NCBI GenBank assembly: GCA_027307335.1
Contig: DAHUXD010000023.1
Coordinates: 1-64,000 of the forward strand
Reading direction: 5' to 3'
DNA from: Acidobacteriota bacterium
Lineage (GTDB): Bacteria; Acidobacteriota; Thermoanaerobaculia; UBA5066; Gp7-AA6
Length of the DNA stretch: 64,000 nt
Part shown: piece after piece, positions 43,489 through 53,797 of the stretch
Position numbering within the stretch: the first letter of the stretch is position 1
Layout: the number at the start of each line of letters is the position of its first letter
Program-made: the position numbers and the translations under genes
The notes under the pieces: model-generated
Told to the model about the DNA's origin: nothing
What the model saw: the letters and a program-made list of their open reading frames with translations, nothing else
Database searches by the model: none

Positions 43489-44191
43489 CGCGTGCGCGAG
43501 AAGAAGTGAAGGGCGACTCCTGCGAGCTGGCGGATCTTCGCCACCGGGCCGCGCCAGATGTGCGAGTTCGGCTCGGCCTCGTAGGACCAGTAGAAAATGA
43601 CGGGCCTTCCGAAGATGTTCGCGCGCGGGATCGCTCCCCAGTAGCGGCTGTCGAGCGAGTTGTCGCGGTTGTCGCCCATGCCGAAGAACGAGTTCGCGGG
43701 CACCGTGAACGGTCCGAACTGGTCGCGGCGCCGCGCCATGTCGGGAATCCCGGGATGGTCGGGATAGGTCTCCGGGTCGATGTGCTGGATCGTCGAGCGC
43801 TCCTCGGGCTTGCCGTCGACGAAGAGCTGCTTGTCCCTCACCTGCACGGTATCGCCGCCCTGCGCGACCGCGCGCTTGACGAGCACGTTGCCCGGATTGA
43901 CGTCGTCGCCCGGTTTCTTGAACACGACGATGTCGCCGGGGTGGACGCTGCGGTAGGGAAGAAACTTCGCGAGCGCCGGCAGCCGCGGCGCGAACGCGAA
44001 CTTGTTGACGAGAAGATGATCGCCGACGAGGATCGTGCGCTCCATCGAGCCCGTCGGGACCTGGTATGTCTGGACCACGAACGTGCGCACGAACAGCACG
44101 AAGATCCCCGCGACCAGCAGGGACTCGTACCATTCGCGCGCGGTCGAGTGCGCGGGAGCGGCCTCGGCGTCGGCGGGGTTTGCTTCGTTCT

Positions 44192-44195
<4 letters not shown>
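43458..44195 (-). CDS. lepB: Signal peptidase I, first tandem copy
   Basis: A 245-residue type I signal peptidase. Transmembrane helix about 26-44 ([17 protein letters not shown]), catalytic Ser50 (PTGSMER), catalytic Lys107 ([12 protein letters not shown]), and box [17 protein letters not shown]. The two tandem copies share order and length but differ in the spacer between Ser and Lys boxes. ATG 44195 overlaps the lepA stop by four bases (ATGA), the classic lepA-lepB operon arrangement. Confidence 0.95.
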
Positions 44196-45991
<1,796 letters not shown>

Positions 45992-46037
45992 CGGCGAACG
46001 GGGGATGATACAGCAGCCTCCCCGGGCGTCCCGCGGC

Positions 46038-47084
46038 TCACGTCCCCAGCGGCCAGCGCGAGCGCGCCGCCGCGGCGGCCGGGTCCGTCGGCGCCCCGCG
46101 GCGCGCGGCCAGGAGGCCGGCCCACGCGATCATCGCGGCGTTGTCGGTCGTGAAGGAGCGGTCGGGCAGGAGCACCGCAACGCCGTGCTCGCCCCCCCAG
46201 GCGGAGAGCGTCGCGCGGAGCTCCGTGTTCGCCGCCACGCCTCCGGAGATCGCGAGGGTCTGCATGCCCTCCGCGGCGTGCACGCGCTCCACCCGGTCGA
46301 GGAGCGCGGCGACGATCGCGCGCTGGAACGAGGCGAGCAGGTCGACGAGCTCCGGATCGAGCCTCTCCGGGTCGAGCGGCGAGCCATCGATGCCGCGCCG
46401 CTCGAGCTCGCGAAGCATCGCGGTCTTCAGTCCCGAGAACGAGAAGTCGAGCGAGCCGTCGCCCGACCGGCCGATCGCGAAGGGGAAGCGGTCTCCGCGG
46501 CCGCGCTGCGCGATCCGGTCGACCACCGGGCCGCCGGGATAGCCGAGCCCGGCACGGCGGGCGATCTTGTCGAACGCCTCGCCCGGCGCGTCGTCGCGCG
46601 TGCGGGCGAGCGGCACGATCCGTCCGCCCTCCTCGACCCGCACGAGCTCCGCGTGACCCCCCGAGACCACGAGGCCGTGAAAGGGGAGCGCGAGCGGACG
46701 TGCCGGCTCGCCGCCGGGGCGGAGAAATGCGGAGAAGAGGTGGCCCTCCAGATGATTGACGCCGACGAGCGGCAAGCCTCGCGCGAACGCGAGTCCGCGG
46801 CCGGCCGACAGCCCGACGAGCAGCGCGCCGATGAGGCCGGGTCCCGCGGTCGCGGCGACGAGCTCCGCGTCCTCGAGCCGCTTGCCGGCGCGCTCGAGCG
46901 CCGCGTCGAGGACGGCGGGCAGATTCTCCAGGTGCGCGCGCGCCGCGACCTCCGGCACCACGCCGCCGTACGGCGCGTGCGCCCGCATCTGGGACGAGAC
47001 GACGTTCGAGAGGACGCGCCCCTCGCCGTCGACGACGGCGGCGGAGGTCTCGTCGCAGGACGTCTCGATGCCGAGGACGATCAT
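46038..47084 (-). CDS. tsaD: tRNA N6-adenosine threonylcarbamoyltransferase
   Basis: TsaD, 348 residues, transfers threonylcarbamoyl to A37 of ANN-decoding tRNAs with TsaB and TsaE. Seen: [24 protein letters not shown] metal site, [32 protein letters not shown], and the C-terminal [10 protein letters not shown]. The ATG at 47084 overlaps the VapC-like stop (ATGA), so its translation is coupled to the toxin gene. It is 46 bases upstream of lepA on the same strand. Confidence 0.95.
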   Translation of the reverse strand: MIVLGIETSCDETSAAVVDGEGRVLSNVVSSQMRAHAPYGGVVPEVAARAHLENLPAVLDAALERAGKRLEDAELVAATAGPGLIGALLVGLSAGRGLAFARGLPLVGVNHLEGHLFSAFLRPGGEPARPLALPFHGLVVSGGHAELVRVEEGGRIVPLARTRDDAPGEAFDKIARRAGLGYPGGPVVDRIAQRGRGDRFPFAIGRSGDGSLDFSFSGLKTAMLRELERRGIDGSPLDPERLDPELVDLLASFQRAIVAALLDRVERVHAAEGMQTLAISGGVAANTELRATLSAWGGEHGVAVLLPDRSFTTDNAAMIAWAGLLAARRGAPTDPAAAAARSRWPLGT

Positions 47085-47500
47085 GGGAGAACGCGGAATC
47101 CCTCCCGCCGCGCCGCGTCGCGAAGCCGGTCATCGAGGCAGACGAAGGGGAGCGCCTCGGGGCGCTCGTCGCAGGCGACGAGCGCGGCGGCGAGTTGCAG
47201 GGCGTCGCCCGCTCGCAGCGGGTGCGTGCGGACGAGACGAATCGCGCGGGCGCGGACCTGCTCGATGGCCTCGATCGTCGCCCACCGGGCCGAGAAGAAG
47301 CCGAGTTTCGACGCGGCGGCCTCCACCTCGTTCTCGTCGAGCGTCTCGCGGCTTCGCCGCGCGAGTGCGGAGGCGACCTCGACTTCGGTCAGGCACCAGA
47401 CCGACTGCTCGCGATCGCTCCCCGCGAGCGCCCGGACTTCGGCGGTCCTCGACTCCTCGACGATGAGAGGCAGCAGAGCGGAAGAGTCCCAGAACCTCAT
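47081..47500 (-). CDS. PIN-domain protein (VapC-like toxin)
   Basis: A 139-residue PIN domain: Asp5 in WDSSALLPL, the acidic residue in LTEVEVASAL, GDALQLAAAL and the late CLDDRLRDAA. These are the four acidic metal-binding positions of VapC endoribonucleases. It overlaps the antitoxin-like gene at its start and tsaD at its stop, each by four bases. Toxin role is inferred from family and context. Confidence 0.88.
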   Translation of the reverse strand: MRFWDSSALLPLIVEESRTAEVRALAGSDREQSVWCLTEVEVASALARRSRETLDENEVEAAASKLGFFSARWATIEAIEQVRARAIRLVRTHPLRAGDALQLAAALVACDERPEALPFVCLDDRLRDAARREGFRVLP

Positions 47501-47793
47501 CGCCCGGTCCTCCGCTCGTCGAGCAGGGCTTCGAGAAGGCGGGCCGGCCGTTTGGTCCTCACCGGCGGAGGCAGACGCGCGCCGTCGACGATCCTCGGCG
47601 GGCTGAGGACTCCGCGCCGGATCGCCTCGCGAACCCAGGCCGGCTCTCCCTCGCCGTCGGGCGCCGCTCCGATCGGTTCGATGCGGGCGATGGGCGTGTC
47701 TCGGTCGTACACGATCACGGTCTCGCCCTTTCGCACGCGGGCCAGGTACTCGGACAAGCCGTCCCGGAGCTCGGATATCTTAGCGTTCTTCAC
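47497..47793 (-). CDS. Phd/YefM-type antitoxin (VapB-like)
   Basis: A 98-residue protein with an N-terminal Phd/YefM DNA-binding fold (AKISELRDGLSEYLARVRKG, then VIVYDRDTPIARI) and a disordered C-terminal tail that would wrap the toxin. The GTG at 47793 lies six bases after a perfect TATAAT, with no Shine-Dalgarno sequence, so the module is probably transcribed as a leaderless mRNA. It overlaps the PIN gene by ATGA. Confidence 0.85.
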   Translation of the reverse strand: MKNAKISELRDGLSEYLARVRKGETVIVYDRDTPIARIEPIGAAPDGEGEPAWVREAIRRGVLSPPRIVDGARLPPPVRTKRPARLLEALLDERRTGR

Positions 47794-47799
47794 AACGCC

Positions 47800-47805
47800 A
47801 TTATA
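47800..47805 (-). promoter_or_regulatory. TATAAT -10 of the vapBC-tsaD unit
   Basis: Perfect consensus TATAAT on the minus strand, ending six bases before the GTG of the antitoxin gene. The transcription start is expected at or within two bases of the start codon. Confidence 0.7.
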
Positions 47806-47812
47806 GCCAGAT

Positions 47813-48856
47813 TCAGGCGGATCCGGCGGCGCGCAGGCTCTCGCCGTACGGCGGGCGGCACAATCCGCGATCCGTCACGATCGCGGTCACGTAGCGCGCC
47901 GGCGTGACGTCGAAGGCGGCGTAGCGCGCGGAGACGCCCGCGGGAGCGATCGCCTGGCCGGCGAAGGTCAGGACCTCGGAACCCGGCCGCTCCTCGATCG
48001 GGATCGCGGCGCCGTCGGGACACGCGAAGTCGACCGTGGTCATCGGCGCCGCGACGTAGAACGGGACTCCGTTCTCCTTCGCGAGCACGGCAAGCCCGTA
48101 CGTGCCGATCTTGTTGGCGACGTCGCCGTTCGCGGCGATGCGGTCCGCCCCGACCACCACCGCCTCGACCGCGCCGCGGGAGAGGAAGTGGCCGGCCATG
48201 CTGTCGGTGATGATCTCGACCGGGATCCCGTCGCGCGAGAGCTCCCACGCGGTCAGACGCGCGCCCTGCAGGAACGGCCGCGTCTCGTCGGCGAGCACGC
48301 GGATCGGCTTGCCGGCCTCGACCGCGCCGCGAATGACGCCCAGCGCGGTGCCGTAGCCCGCGGTGGCGAGCGCGCCGGCGTTGCAGTGGGTCAGCACCGC
48401 TCGCTCGCCGGAGAGGAGTGCCGCGCCGAAGCGCCCGATGCGGCGGCACGACTCGATGTCCTCGGCCGCGATGGCGTCCGCCTCGGCGACGAGCGCCGCC
48501 TCGGCGGCGTCGGGCGCTCGATCCGCGACGGCGAGGAAGCGCCGCTCCATGCGCTCGAGCGCCGCGAACAGGTTCACCGCGGTCGGGCGCGTCGCGGCGA
48601 GGAGCCGCCGCGCCGTCGCGAAGCGCTCCTCGACCGGCGTCGAGCCCCCCGAGCGAAGCGAGAAGGCCGCGCCGTACGCCGCCGCGACGCCGATCGCGGG
48701 AGCGCCGCGCACCGCCATGTCGCGGATCGCGATCGCGATCTCGGGAGCGCGCTCGAGGGAGAGCCACACCTCCTCGGCGGGCAGCCGCCGCTGGTCGAGG
48801 AGGCGCAGGACGCCTCCGTCGCGATAGAGCGGCCGGAACACGTCGGCGCCGCTCAC
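47813..48856 (-). CDS. mtnA: Methylthioribose-1-phosphate isomerase
   Basis: MtnA, 347 residues, converts 5-methylthioribose-1-phosphate to the ribulose form in the methionine salvage pathway. Catalytic Cys158 (THCNAGALAT) and Asp238 (GADRIAANGD), the MAVRGAPAIGVAAAYG motif and NKIGTYGLA are all present. The GTG start overlaps the ggt stop by four bases (GTGA). No mtnB, mtnC or mtnK lies near. The rest of the salvage pathway must be elsewhere. Confidence 0.95.
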   Translation of the reverse strand: MSGADVFRPLYRDGGVLRLLDQRRLPAEEVWLSLERAPEIAIAIRDMAVRGAPAIGVAAAYGAAFSLRSGGSTPVEERFATARRLLAATRPTAVNLFAALERMERRFLAVADRAPDAAEAALVAEADAIAAEDIESCRRIGRFGAALLSGERAVLTHCNAGALATAGYGTALGVIRGAVEAGKPIRVLADETRPFLQGARLTAWELSRDGIPVEIITDSMAGHFLSRGAVEAVVVGADRIAANGDVANKIGTYGLAVLAKENGVPFYVAAPMTTVDFACPDGAAIPIEERPGSEVLTFAGQAIAPAGVSARYAAFDVTPARYVTAIVTDRGLCRPPYGESLRAAGSA

Positions 48857-50559
48857 GGCGCCGTCTGGGGCTGAACGACGAGCCCGGCGCCGTGGCGGCG
48901 GGGATCGGCCGCGGCCTCGGATCGTCCCCCGGGCAGCGCGGCCACGGCGTGCACGCGTCCGATCCGGCCGGACACCGGGTCGCGATCGCTCGGCTTGATC
49001 GCGTGGCCCATCTTCTCGAGCGCCGCGATCCACGCCGGATCGAAGGCGTCCTTCTCGACCTCGAGGGCATCGGGAAAGTCCTGCTGGTGGAAGCGCGGCG
49101 CCGCGAGGGCGGCGACGAGCGGCTGCGAGCGGAGCGTCAGCGCGAGGAGCACCTGGAGATTGGTCGTGATGATCGTCGAGCCGCCCGGCGAGCCCCAGGC
49201 GAAGACGCCCCGGCCGGGGAGCACCGCGATCGTCGGGCACATCGACGAGGTCATGCGCTTGCCCGGTGCGACGGAGTTGACCTCGCCCTGGATCAGCCCG
49301 TACAGGTTCTTCTCGCCCGGCCGCGTCGCGAAGTCGTCCATCTCGTTGTTCATGAGAAAGCCGAGGCCGGGCGCGACGCGCGCGTTGCCGAACGAGTCGT
49401 TGAGCGTGGTCGTGACGGCGACGACCATGCCGTCCCTGTCCACGACCGAGAAGTGCGTCGTCGTGGGTTTCTCGGGGAAGACCTCGGACAGGGCCGCCGT
49501 GCGCGTCGCGTGCGCGGGGTCGACCGACGCGACGAGCCGCGCGATGCGGGCGGGGTCCGTGAACGCGCGCTCGGCGACACCCGGAAACGCGGGATCGCCG
49601 AGGAGCTGGTTGCGGTCCCGGAAGGCGCGCTTCTCGATCTCGGCGAGCCAGTGCATCGACTCGGCGCCCGGGGGCCGCACGTCGTCGGGCACCCGCGCGA
49701 CGGCGAGCGCGATCTCGGCGAGCACGGGACCCGACGAGGGCGCCGGCGTCGTGACGATCTCGGCTCCGAGAAACCGGAAGCGCAGAGGCCGTCGAACCCG
49801 CGCCGTATAGCGTCCGAGGTCGCCGCGCGTGATGAGGCCCCCCTCCTTCTTCTGTCCCTCGGCCAGAGCGCGGGCAATCTCGCCGCGGTAGAAGCCGTCC
49901 GCGCCGCGGTCGCGGATCGCCTCGAGCGTCTTCGCCAGAACCGGCTGGCGGAGGAGGGATCCGGGGGCGGGAGGCTCGCCGCCGGGAAGGAAGATGCGAG
50001 CCGTCCGGGGATCCTTCGCGAGCCGCGCGCGCTCCGAGGCGATCGATTCCGAGACGTTCGCCGAGACGACGAAGCCGTCGCGGGCGAGCGCGATCGCCGG
50101 CTCGACGACCCGCTTCCACGGCAGCCGTCCCGCGCGGCGGTGCGCGAGCGCGAGTCCCGCGACCGACCCGGGAACGCCCGACGCGAGCGGTCCCTCGGTC
50201 GACGACGGCGCGGGCCGGCCCGCTTCGGCGAGGAAGAGCTCCCGGCGCGCGCCGCCGGGAGCGGTCTCGCGGAAGTCGATCGCGAGGACGGAGCCGCCGG
50301 CGTCGCGCGAGATCCAGAAGCCGCCACCGCCGATGTTGCCGGCCTCGGGCCAGGTGACGGCGAGCACGAACGCGACGGCCACCGCCGCATCGGCGGCGTT
50401 GCCGCCCTCGCGGAGAATCCGGATCCCGACCTCCGCCGCCGTGCCTTCCTCGGCGGCGACCCCGCCGCCCGAGCCGAGGGAGGTCTGCGGGAGGTCCGCC
50501 GCCGTCAGTGCCGCGGTTGCGAGCGCGAGCAGGAGGAGGGCGGCCAGGCGCCGTATCAC
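48853..50559 (-). CDS. ggt: Gamma-glutamyltransferase, exported
   Basis: A 568-residue Ntn-hydrolase that cuts gamma-glutamyl bonds of glutathione-like compounds. Signal peptide (1-21), catalytic nucleophile Thr368 (TTTHFSVVD) that appears after self-cleavage, and NNEMDDF and SSMCPT binding motifs. Its family partner is normally glutathione, yet this organism encodes bacillithiol synthesis. GTG 50559 is six bases after TAGAAT (minus strand), so it is probably leaderless. It is coupled to mtnA and divergent from pgk. Confidence 0.93.
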   Translation of the reverse strand: MIRRLAALLLLALATAALTAADLPQTSLGSGGGVAAEEGTAAEVGIRILREGGNAADAAVAVAFVLAVTWPEAGNIGGGGFWISRDAGGSVLAIDFRETAPGGARRELFLAEAGRPAPSSTEGPLASGVPGSVAGLALAHRRAGRLPWKRVVEPAIALARDGFVVSANVSESIASERARLAKDPRTARIFLPGGEPPAPGSLLRQPVLAKTLEAIRDRGADGFYRGEIARALAEGQKKEGGLITRGDLGRYTARVRRPLRFRFLGAEIVTTPAPSSGPVLAEIALAVARVPDDVRPPGAESMHWLAEIEKRAFRDRNQLLGDPAFPGVAERAFTDPARIARLVASVDPAHATRTAALSEVFPEKPTTTHFSVVDRDGMVVAVTTTLNDSFGNARVAPGLGFLMNNEMDDFATRPGEKNLYGLIQGEVNSVAPGKRMTSSMCPTIAVLPGRGVFAWGSPGGSTIITTNLQVLLALTLRSQPLVAALAAPRFHQQDFPDALEVEKDAFDPAWIAALEKMGHAIKPSDRDPVSGRIGRVHAVAALPGGRSEAAADPRRHGAGLVVQPQTAP

Positions 50560-50564
50560 TGCGC

Positions 50565-50571
50565 TATTCTA
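50565..50571. promoter_or_regulatory. Bidirectional -10 element, ggt and pgk
   Basis: The same bases read TATTCT on the plus strand (50565-50570) and TAGAAT on the minus strand (50571-50566). TATTCT ends nine bases before the pgk ATG; TAGAAT ends six bases before the ggt GTG. The two genes' starts are 20 bases apart with no room for two separate leaders. Confidence 0.6.
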
Positions 50572-50579
50572 CCGGCCCG

Positions 50580-51749
50580 ATGAAATCCATCCGCGACCTG
50601 AACCTCTCGGGCCGGCGGGTCTTCTTGCGCGTCGACTTCAACGTGCCGCTCGACGGCGGCCGCGTCTCGGACGATACGCGCATCGCCGAGACGCTCCCGA
50701 CGGTGCGCCTCGCGCTCGAGCGCGGCGCGCGCCTCGTCTGCGCGTCGCACCTCGGAAAGGCGAAAGGCAAGCGCAAGCCGGAGCTGTCGCTCGCGCCCGT
50801 CGCCGTTCGCTTCGCGGAGCTCCTGGGGAAGGCCGTGCGCTTCGTCGACGACTGCGTGGGTCCCGACGCGGCGAAGGCCGTCGAGGCGCTAGAGCCCGGC
50901 GAGGCGCTCCTCCTCGAGAACCTGCGCTTCCATGCGGGGGAGGAGGGCAACGACCCGGACTTCGCGGCCGCGCTCGCGGCGCTCGCCGACGTCTACGTGG
51001 ACGACGCCTTCGGGGCGGCGCACCGGGCGCACGCCTCGATTGTCGGCGTCCCGCGCCGGATGTCGGAGAAGGGCGCCGGCCTCCTGCTCGAGAAGGAGGT
51101 GCGCGAGCTGTCGCGGCTCCTCGAGCCGGCTCGGCCATTCGCGGCGATCCTCGGCGGGGCGAAGATCTCCGGCAAGATCGACACGCTGCGCGTGTTGTCG
51201 CGCCGCGCCGACGTGCTGCTCGTGGGAGGCGGCATGGCGAATCACTTCGTCCGCGCGATCGGCCTCCCGGTCGGGCGTTCGCTCCTCGAGGAAGACAAGG
51301 TGCCGCTCGCGCGCGAGATCCTGGACTACTGCAGGGAGGCAGGGAAGACGATCGCGCTGCCGTCCGATTTCGTCGTCGCGAAGTCGCCGGACGACGGGGC
51401 GGCCGCGAAGACCGTCTCGATTCAGAAGATCCCCGACGACCTCATGGCGCTCGACGTCGGTCCGAAGACCCTCGAGCAGTTCGCGCGCCTGCTCGCTCCG
51501 GCGAAGACGATCTTCTGGAACGGGCCGATGGGCGTCTTCGAGAAGCCCCCCTTCGACGCCGGCACGATGGGCGTCGCGCGGATCGTCGCCGCCGCGAAGG
51601 CCGTGACGGTCGTCGGCGGCGGCGAGAGCGTGCAGGCGGCGCACGAGGCGGGCGTCGCCGAAAAGTTCACGCACGTCTCGACCGGCGGCGGCGCCTCCCT
51701 CGAGTTCCTCGCGGAGGGGAAGCTCCCGGGAATCGAAGCGCTGGAGTGA
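50580..51749 (+). CDS. pgk: Phosphoglycerate kinase
   Basis: Glycolytic enzyme of 389 residues that makes ATP from 1,3-bisphosphoglycerate. Seen: RVDFNVPLDGG, SHLGKAKGKRKPELSL, ENLRFHAGEE, DDAFGAAHRAHASIVG, GGAKISGKIDTL, and the C-terminal FWNGPMGVFE and STGGGASLEFL. Its stop overlaps the tpiA GTG (GTGA). First gene of a pgk-tpiA-secG unit, in an arrangement common in bacteria. Start and promoter are described at 50565. Confidence 0.97.
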   Translation: MKSIRDLNLSGRRVFLRVDFNVPLDGGRVSDDTRIAETLPTVRLALERGARLVCASHLGKAKGKRKPELSLAPVAVRFAELLGKAVRFVDDCVGPDAAKAVEALEPGEALLLENLRFHAGEEGNDPDFAAALAALADVYVDDAFGAAHRAHASIVGVPRRMSEKGAGLLLEKEVRELSRLLEPARPFAAILGGAKISGKIDTLRVLSRRADVLLVGGGMANHFVRAIGLPVGRSLLEEDKVPLAREILDYCREAGKTIALPSDFVVAKSPDDGAAAKTVSIQKIPDDLMALDVGPKTLEQFARLLAPAKTIFWNGPMGVFEKPPFDAGTMGVARIVAAAKAVTVVGGGESVQAAHEAGVAEKFTHVSTGGGASLEFLAEGKLPGIEALE

Positions 51750-52459
51750 GACTCTTCGCCGCCAACTGGAAGATGCACAAGACGCGCGGCGAGGCGCGCG
51801 CCTTCGCCGAGGAGCTCGGCGGCGAGATCGGCGGCGGCATCGGAGGCGCGGAGCTCGTGGTCGCGCCGCCCTTCACCGCGCTCGAGGCCGCCGGCGATCC
51901 CTCCGGGCGCTGGTCGCTCGCGGGACAGAACGTCGCCGCCGAGGCGGGGGGTGCGTTCACCGGCGAGGTCTCGGCGGCGATGCTGGCGGACGCCGGCTGC
52001 CGTTACGCGATCGTCGGCCATTCCGAGCGCCGCCGCCTCTTCGCGGAGGACGGCCCGGTGCTCGCGAAGAAGGTCGCGCGCTGCCGCGAGTCGGGGCTGA
52101 CGCCGATCTACTGCGTCGGCGAGACGACGGAGGAGCGCGACGCGGGCCTGACCGCCGTGACGCTCGTGCGCCAGCTCGACGCGCTGAACGGCGACCCCGC
52201 GTCGCTGCCGCTCGTGGTCGCCTACGAGCCGGTCTGGGCCATCGGCACCGGCCGCTCGGCGACGGCCGAGGACTGCGGCAACGCCTGCGTCCACATCGCG
52301 GAGATCCTCTCAGACCGCCGCGACCTGCGGATCCTCTACGGGGGGTCGGTGACGCCCGGCAACGCCGCGGAGCTCCTCCGCGCGCGGCGCACCGACGGGT
52401 TCCTGATCGGCGGCGCGAGCCTGTCGGCGGCCTCTTTCGCGGCGATCTCCCGCGCTTGA
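51746..52459 (+). CDS. tpiA: Triosephosphate isomerase
   Basis: TIM-barrel isomerase of 237 residues. Lys in AANWKMHK, catalytic His in IVGHSERR, catalytic Glu in AYEPVWAIGTG, and the phosphate loop LYGGSVTPGN and DGFLIGGASL. Slightly short at the C-terminus but complete. The GTG overlaps pgk by four bases. No gapA is adjacent. Confidence 0.97.
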   Translation: MRLFAANWKMHKTRGEARAFAEELGGEIGGGIGGAELVVAPPFTALEAAGDPSGRWSLAGQNVAAEAGGAFTGEVSAAMLADAGCRYAIVGHSERRRLFAEDGPVLAKKVARCRESGLTPIYCVGETTEERDAGLTAVTLVRQLDALNGDPASLPLVVAYEPVWAIGTGRSATAEDCGNACVHIAEILSDRRDLRILYGGSVTPGNAAELLRARRTDGFLIGGASLSAASFAAISRA

Positions 52460-52507
52460 CGGGCCCCTCCGGGGCGCGTAAACTTCCGCCCCTTTTCGGA
52501 GGGCCCC

Positions 52508-52921
52508 GTGTACTTCGTTCTGGTCACGATCTACGTCGTCATCTGCTTCTTCCTGATCCTCGTCGTCCTGCTCCAGCAGGGCAAGGGCGCGGACATCGCG
52601 GGCGCCTTCGGAGGAGGGTCGAGCCAGACGGCGTTCGGCGCGCGGGGCGCGACGACCTTTCTCCACAAGCTGACGACGGGCGCCTTCGTGGGCTTCGTCG
52701 TGATCTCGATGCTCCTGTCGATTCTCGAGGCGAGGCCGAAGTCCTCGGTGATCTCGAAGTCCCTGCCCGCGGCGGCGCCCAAGGCCGCGGCTCCGGCGGC
52801 TCCCGGTCAGGCCGCTCCGGTTGCTCCGGGCCAGGCGGCGCCGCCCTCGAGCCAGCCGGCTCCGGCCGCGCCGGCGACGGGCAACGCGCCGGCCCCCGCG
52901 GGAGCGCCCTCGAAGCCATAA
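52508..52921 (+). CDS. secG: SecG, preprotein translocase subunit
   Basis: Small SecYEG subunit of 137 residues: two transmembrane helices (about 3-22 and 56-76) and the typical loop LLQQGKGADIAGAFGGG and SQTAFG. The C-terminal 55 residues are a Pro/Ala/Gly-rich tail of a kind common in high-GC SecG. GTG 52508 has GGAGGG just upstream, and TAAACT is a possible -10 about 25 bases upstream. It follows tpiA by 48 bases. Confidence 0.95.
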   Translation: MYFVLVTIYVVICFFLILVVLLQQGKGADIAGAFGGGSSQTAFGARGATTFLHKLTTGAFVGFVVISMLLSILEARPKSSVISKSLPAAAPKAAAPAAPGQAAPVAPGQAAPPSSQPAPAAPATGNAPAPAGAPSKP

Positions 52922-52934
52922 GATCGTCCCCCGT

Positions 52935-53019
<85 letters not shown>

Positions 53020-53030
53020 TACAAAGTCAG

Positions 53031-53072
53031 CCCCCCTCTCCCTCCGGGAGAGGGGCGTAGGGGAGAGGGGCG
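53031..53072 (+). repeat. CCCTCTCC palindromic repeat, copy 2
   Basis: CCCCCTCTCCCTCC followed by GGGAGAGGGG and GTAGGGGAGAGGGG. It follows the CCA end of the tRNA, with an ATACAAAG stretch between them as in copy 1. Confidence 0.85.
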
Positions 53073-53095
53073 GTGACTCCGCCCCTCATCGCTTT

Positions 53096-53398
53096 TCAGG
53101 GCACCGGGTCCCGCCCCCCCTTCGCCCACGGGTGACATCGCAGCACCCGCCCCGCCGCCAACCCGAACCCCCGCGGCGACCCGTACCTCGCAATCGCCTC
53201 GCGCCCATACGCCGAGCACGTCGGCTCGAACCGGCACTTCACGACTCCCGTCCGCGCGAGAAACGGCGAAACCGTCGCCCGGTAGGCGTCGATCGCCGCG
53301 AGCGCCAGCCGCGTGCCGTTCTGATCGGGAACCGGGCGGAGCGCGTCGCCGACCGCGAGACCGAGCAGCGCCGCGAGGACCGGCGCGATCCGGCGCAT
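53096..53398 (-). CDS. yidD: YidD, membrane protein insertion efficiency factor
   Basis: A 100-residue protein with an N-terminal hydrophobic helix, then the YidD core: AIDAYRATVSPF, CRFEPTCSAYGREAI, and RCHPWAKGGRDPVP. It aids YidC-mediated insertion. In most bacteria yidD lies next to rnpA and yidC; here it is separated and linked instead to a DUF4870-like gene 16 bases upstream. ATG 53398 is used. Confidence 0.88.
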   Translation of the reverse strand: MRRIAPVLAALLGLAVGDALRPVPDQNGTRLALAAIDAYRATVSPFLARTGVVKCRFEPTCSAYGREAIARYGSPRGFGLAAGRVLRCHPWAKGGRDPVP

Positions 53399-53414
53399 CC
53401 GCGGGCGCGGAACC

Positions 53415-53756
53415 TCAGCGCTCGGCGGCGGAGAGCCGGGTGGCATACGTGGAGATCCCGGGAATCAGCAGCCGCGCTCCCTCGAATGCCTTGACGGCGG
53501 CGAGTACGTCGATGGCGACGAAGAGAACGCCGACGATCACCATGGCGACCGCATAGAGGCAGGACAGCGACGGCACGAGGATGCTCACGAGCGTCGCGAG
53601 CGACCCGACGATCACCATCGCGACGAACAGCGCGAGGCCGTTGCGCGCGTGCCAGCGCGCCTCCCGCGAGCGGGACGCGAGCGCGAGGATGCCGAAGAGG
53701 GGCACGTAGGCGAAGAGCGGGAGCCAGCGGGAGGAGGCCGAGCCGTCGGTGGGCAC
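53415..53756 (-). CDS. DUF4870-like membrane protein
   Basis: A 113-residue integral membrane protein with about three helices: RWLPLFAYVPLFGILALASR, GLALFVAMVIVGSLATLV, LYAVAMVIVGVLFVAID. The RWHARNGLALF motif between the helices matches DUF4870-type proteins, function unknown. GTG 53756 is the only sensible start. It lies between the DUF4097 gene and yidD on the minus strand. Confidence 0.72.
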   Translation of the reverse strand: MPTDGSASSRWLPLFAYVPLFGILALASRSREARWHARNGLALFVAMVIVGSLATLVSILVPSLSCLYAVAMVIVGVLFVAIDVLAAVKAFEGARLLIPGISTYATRLSAAER

Positions 53757-53797
53757 CCCGGGAGGATATCGCTCGAGGGTCGAGCGGCCGGAGGCGG

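Noticed and set aside
47081-47793. Toxin module as part of a larger mobile or defence island
   Set aside because: Neighbours are housekeeping genes (tsaD, lepA, mtnA), base composition does not change, and there is no transposase or integrase.
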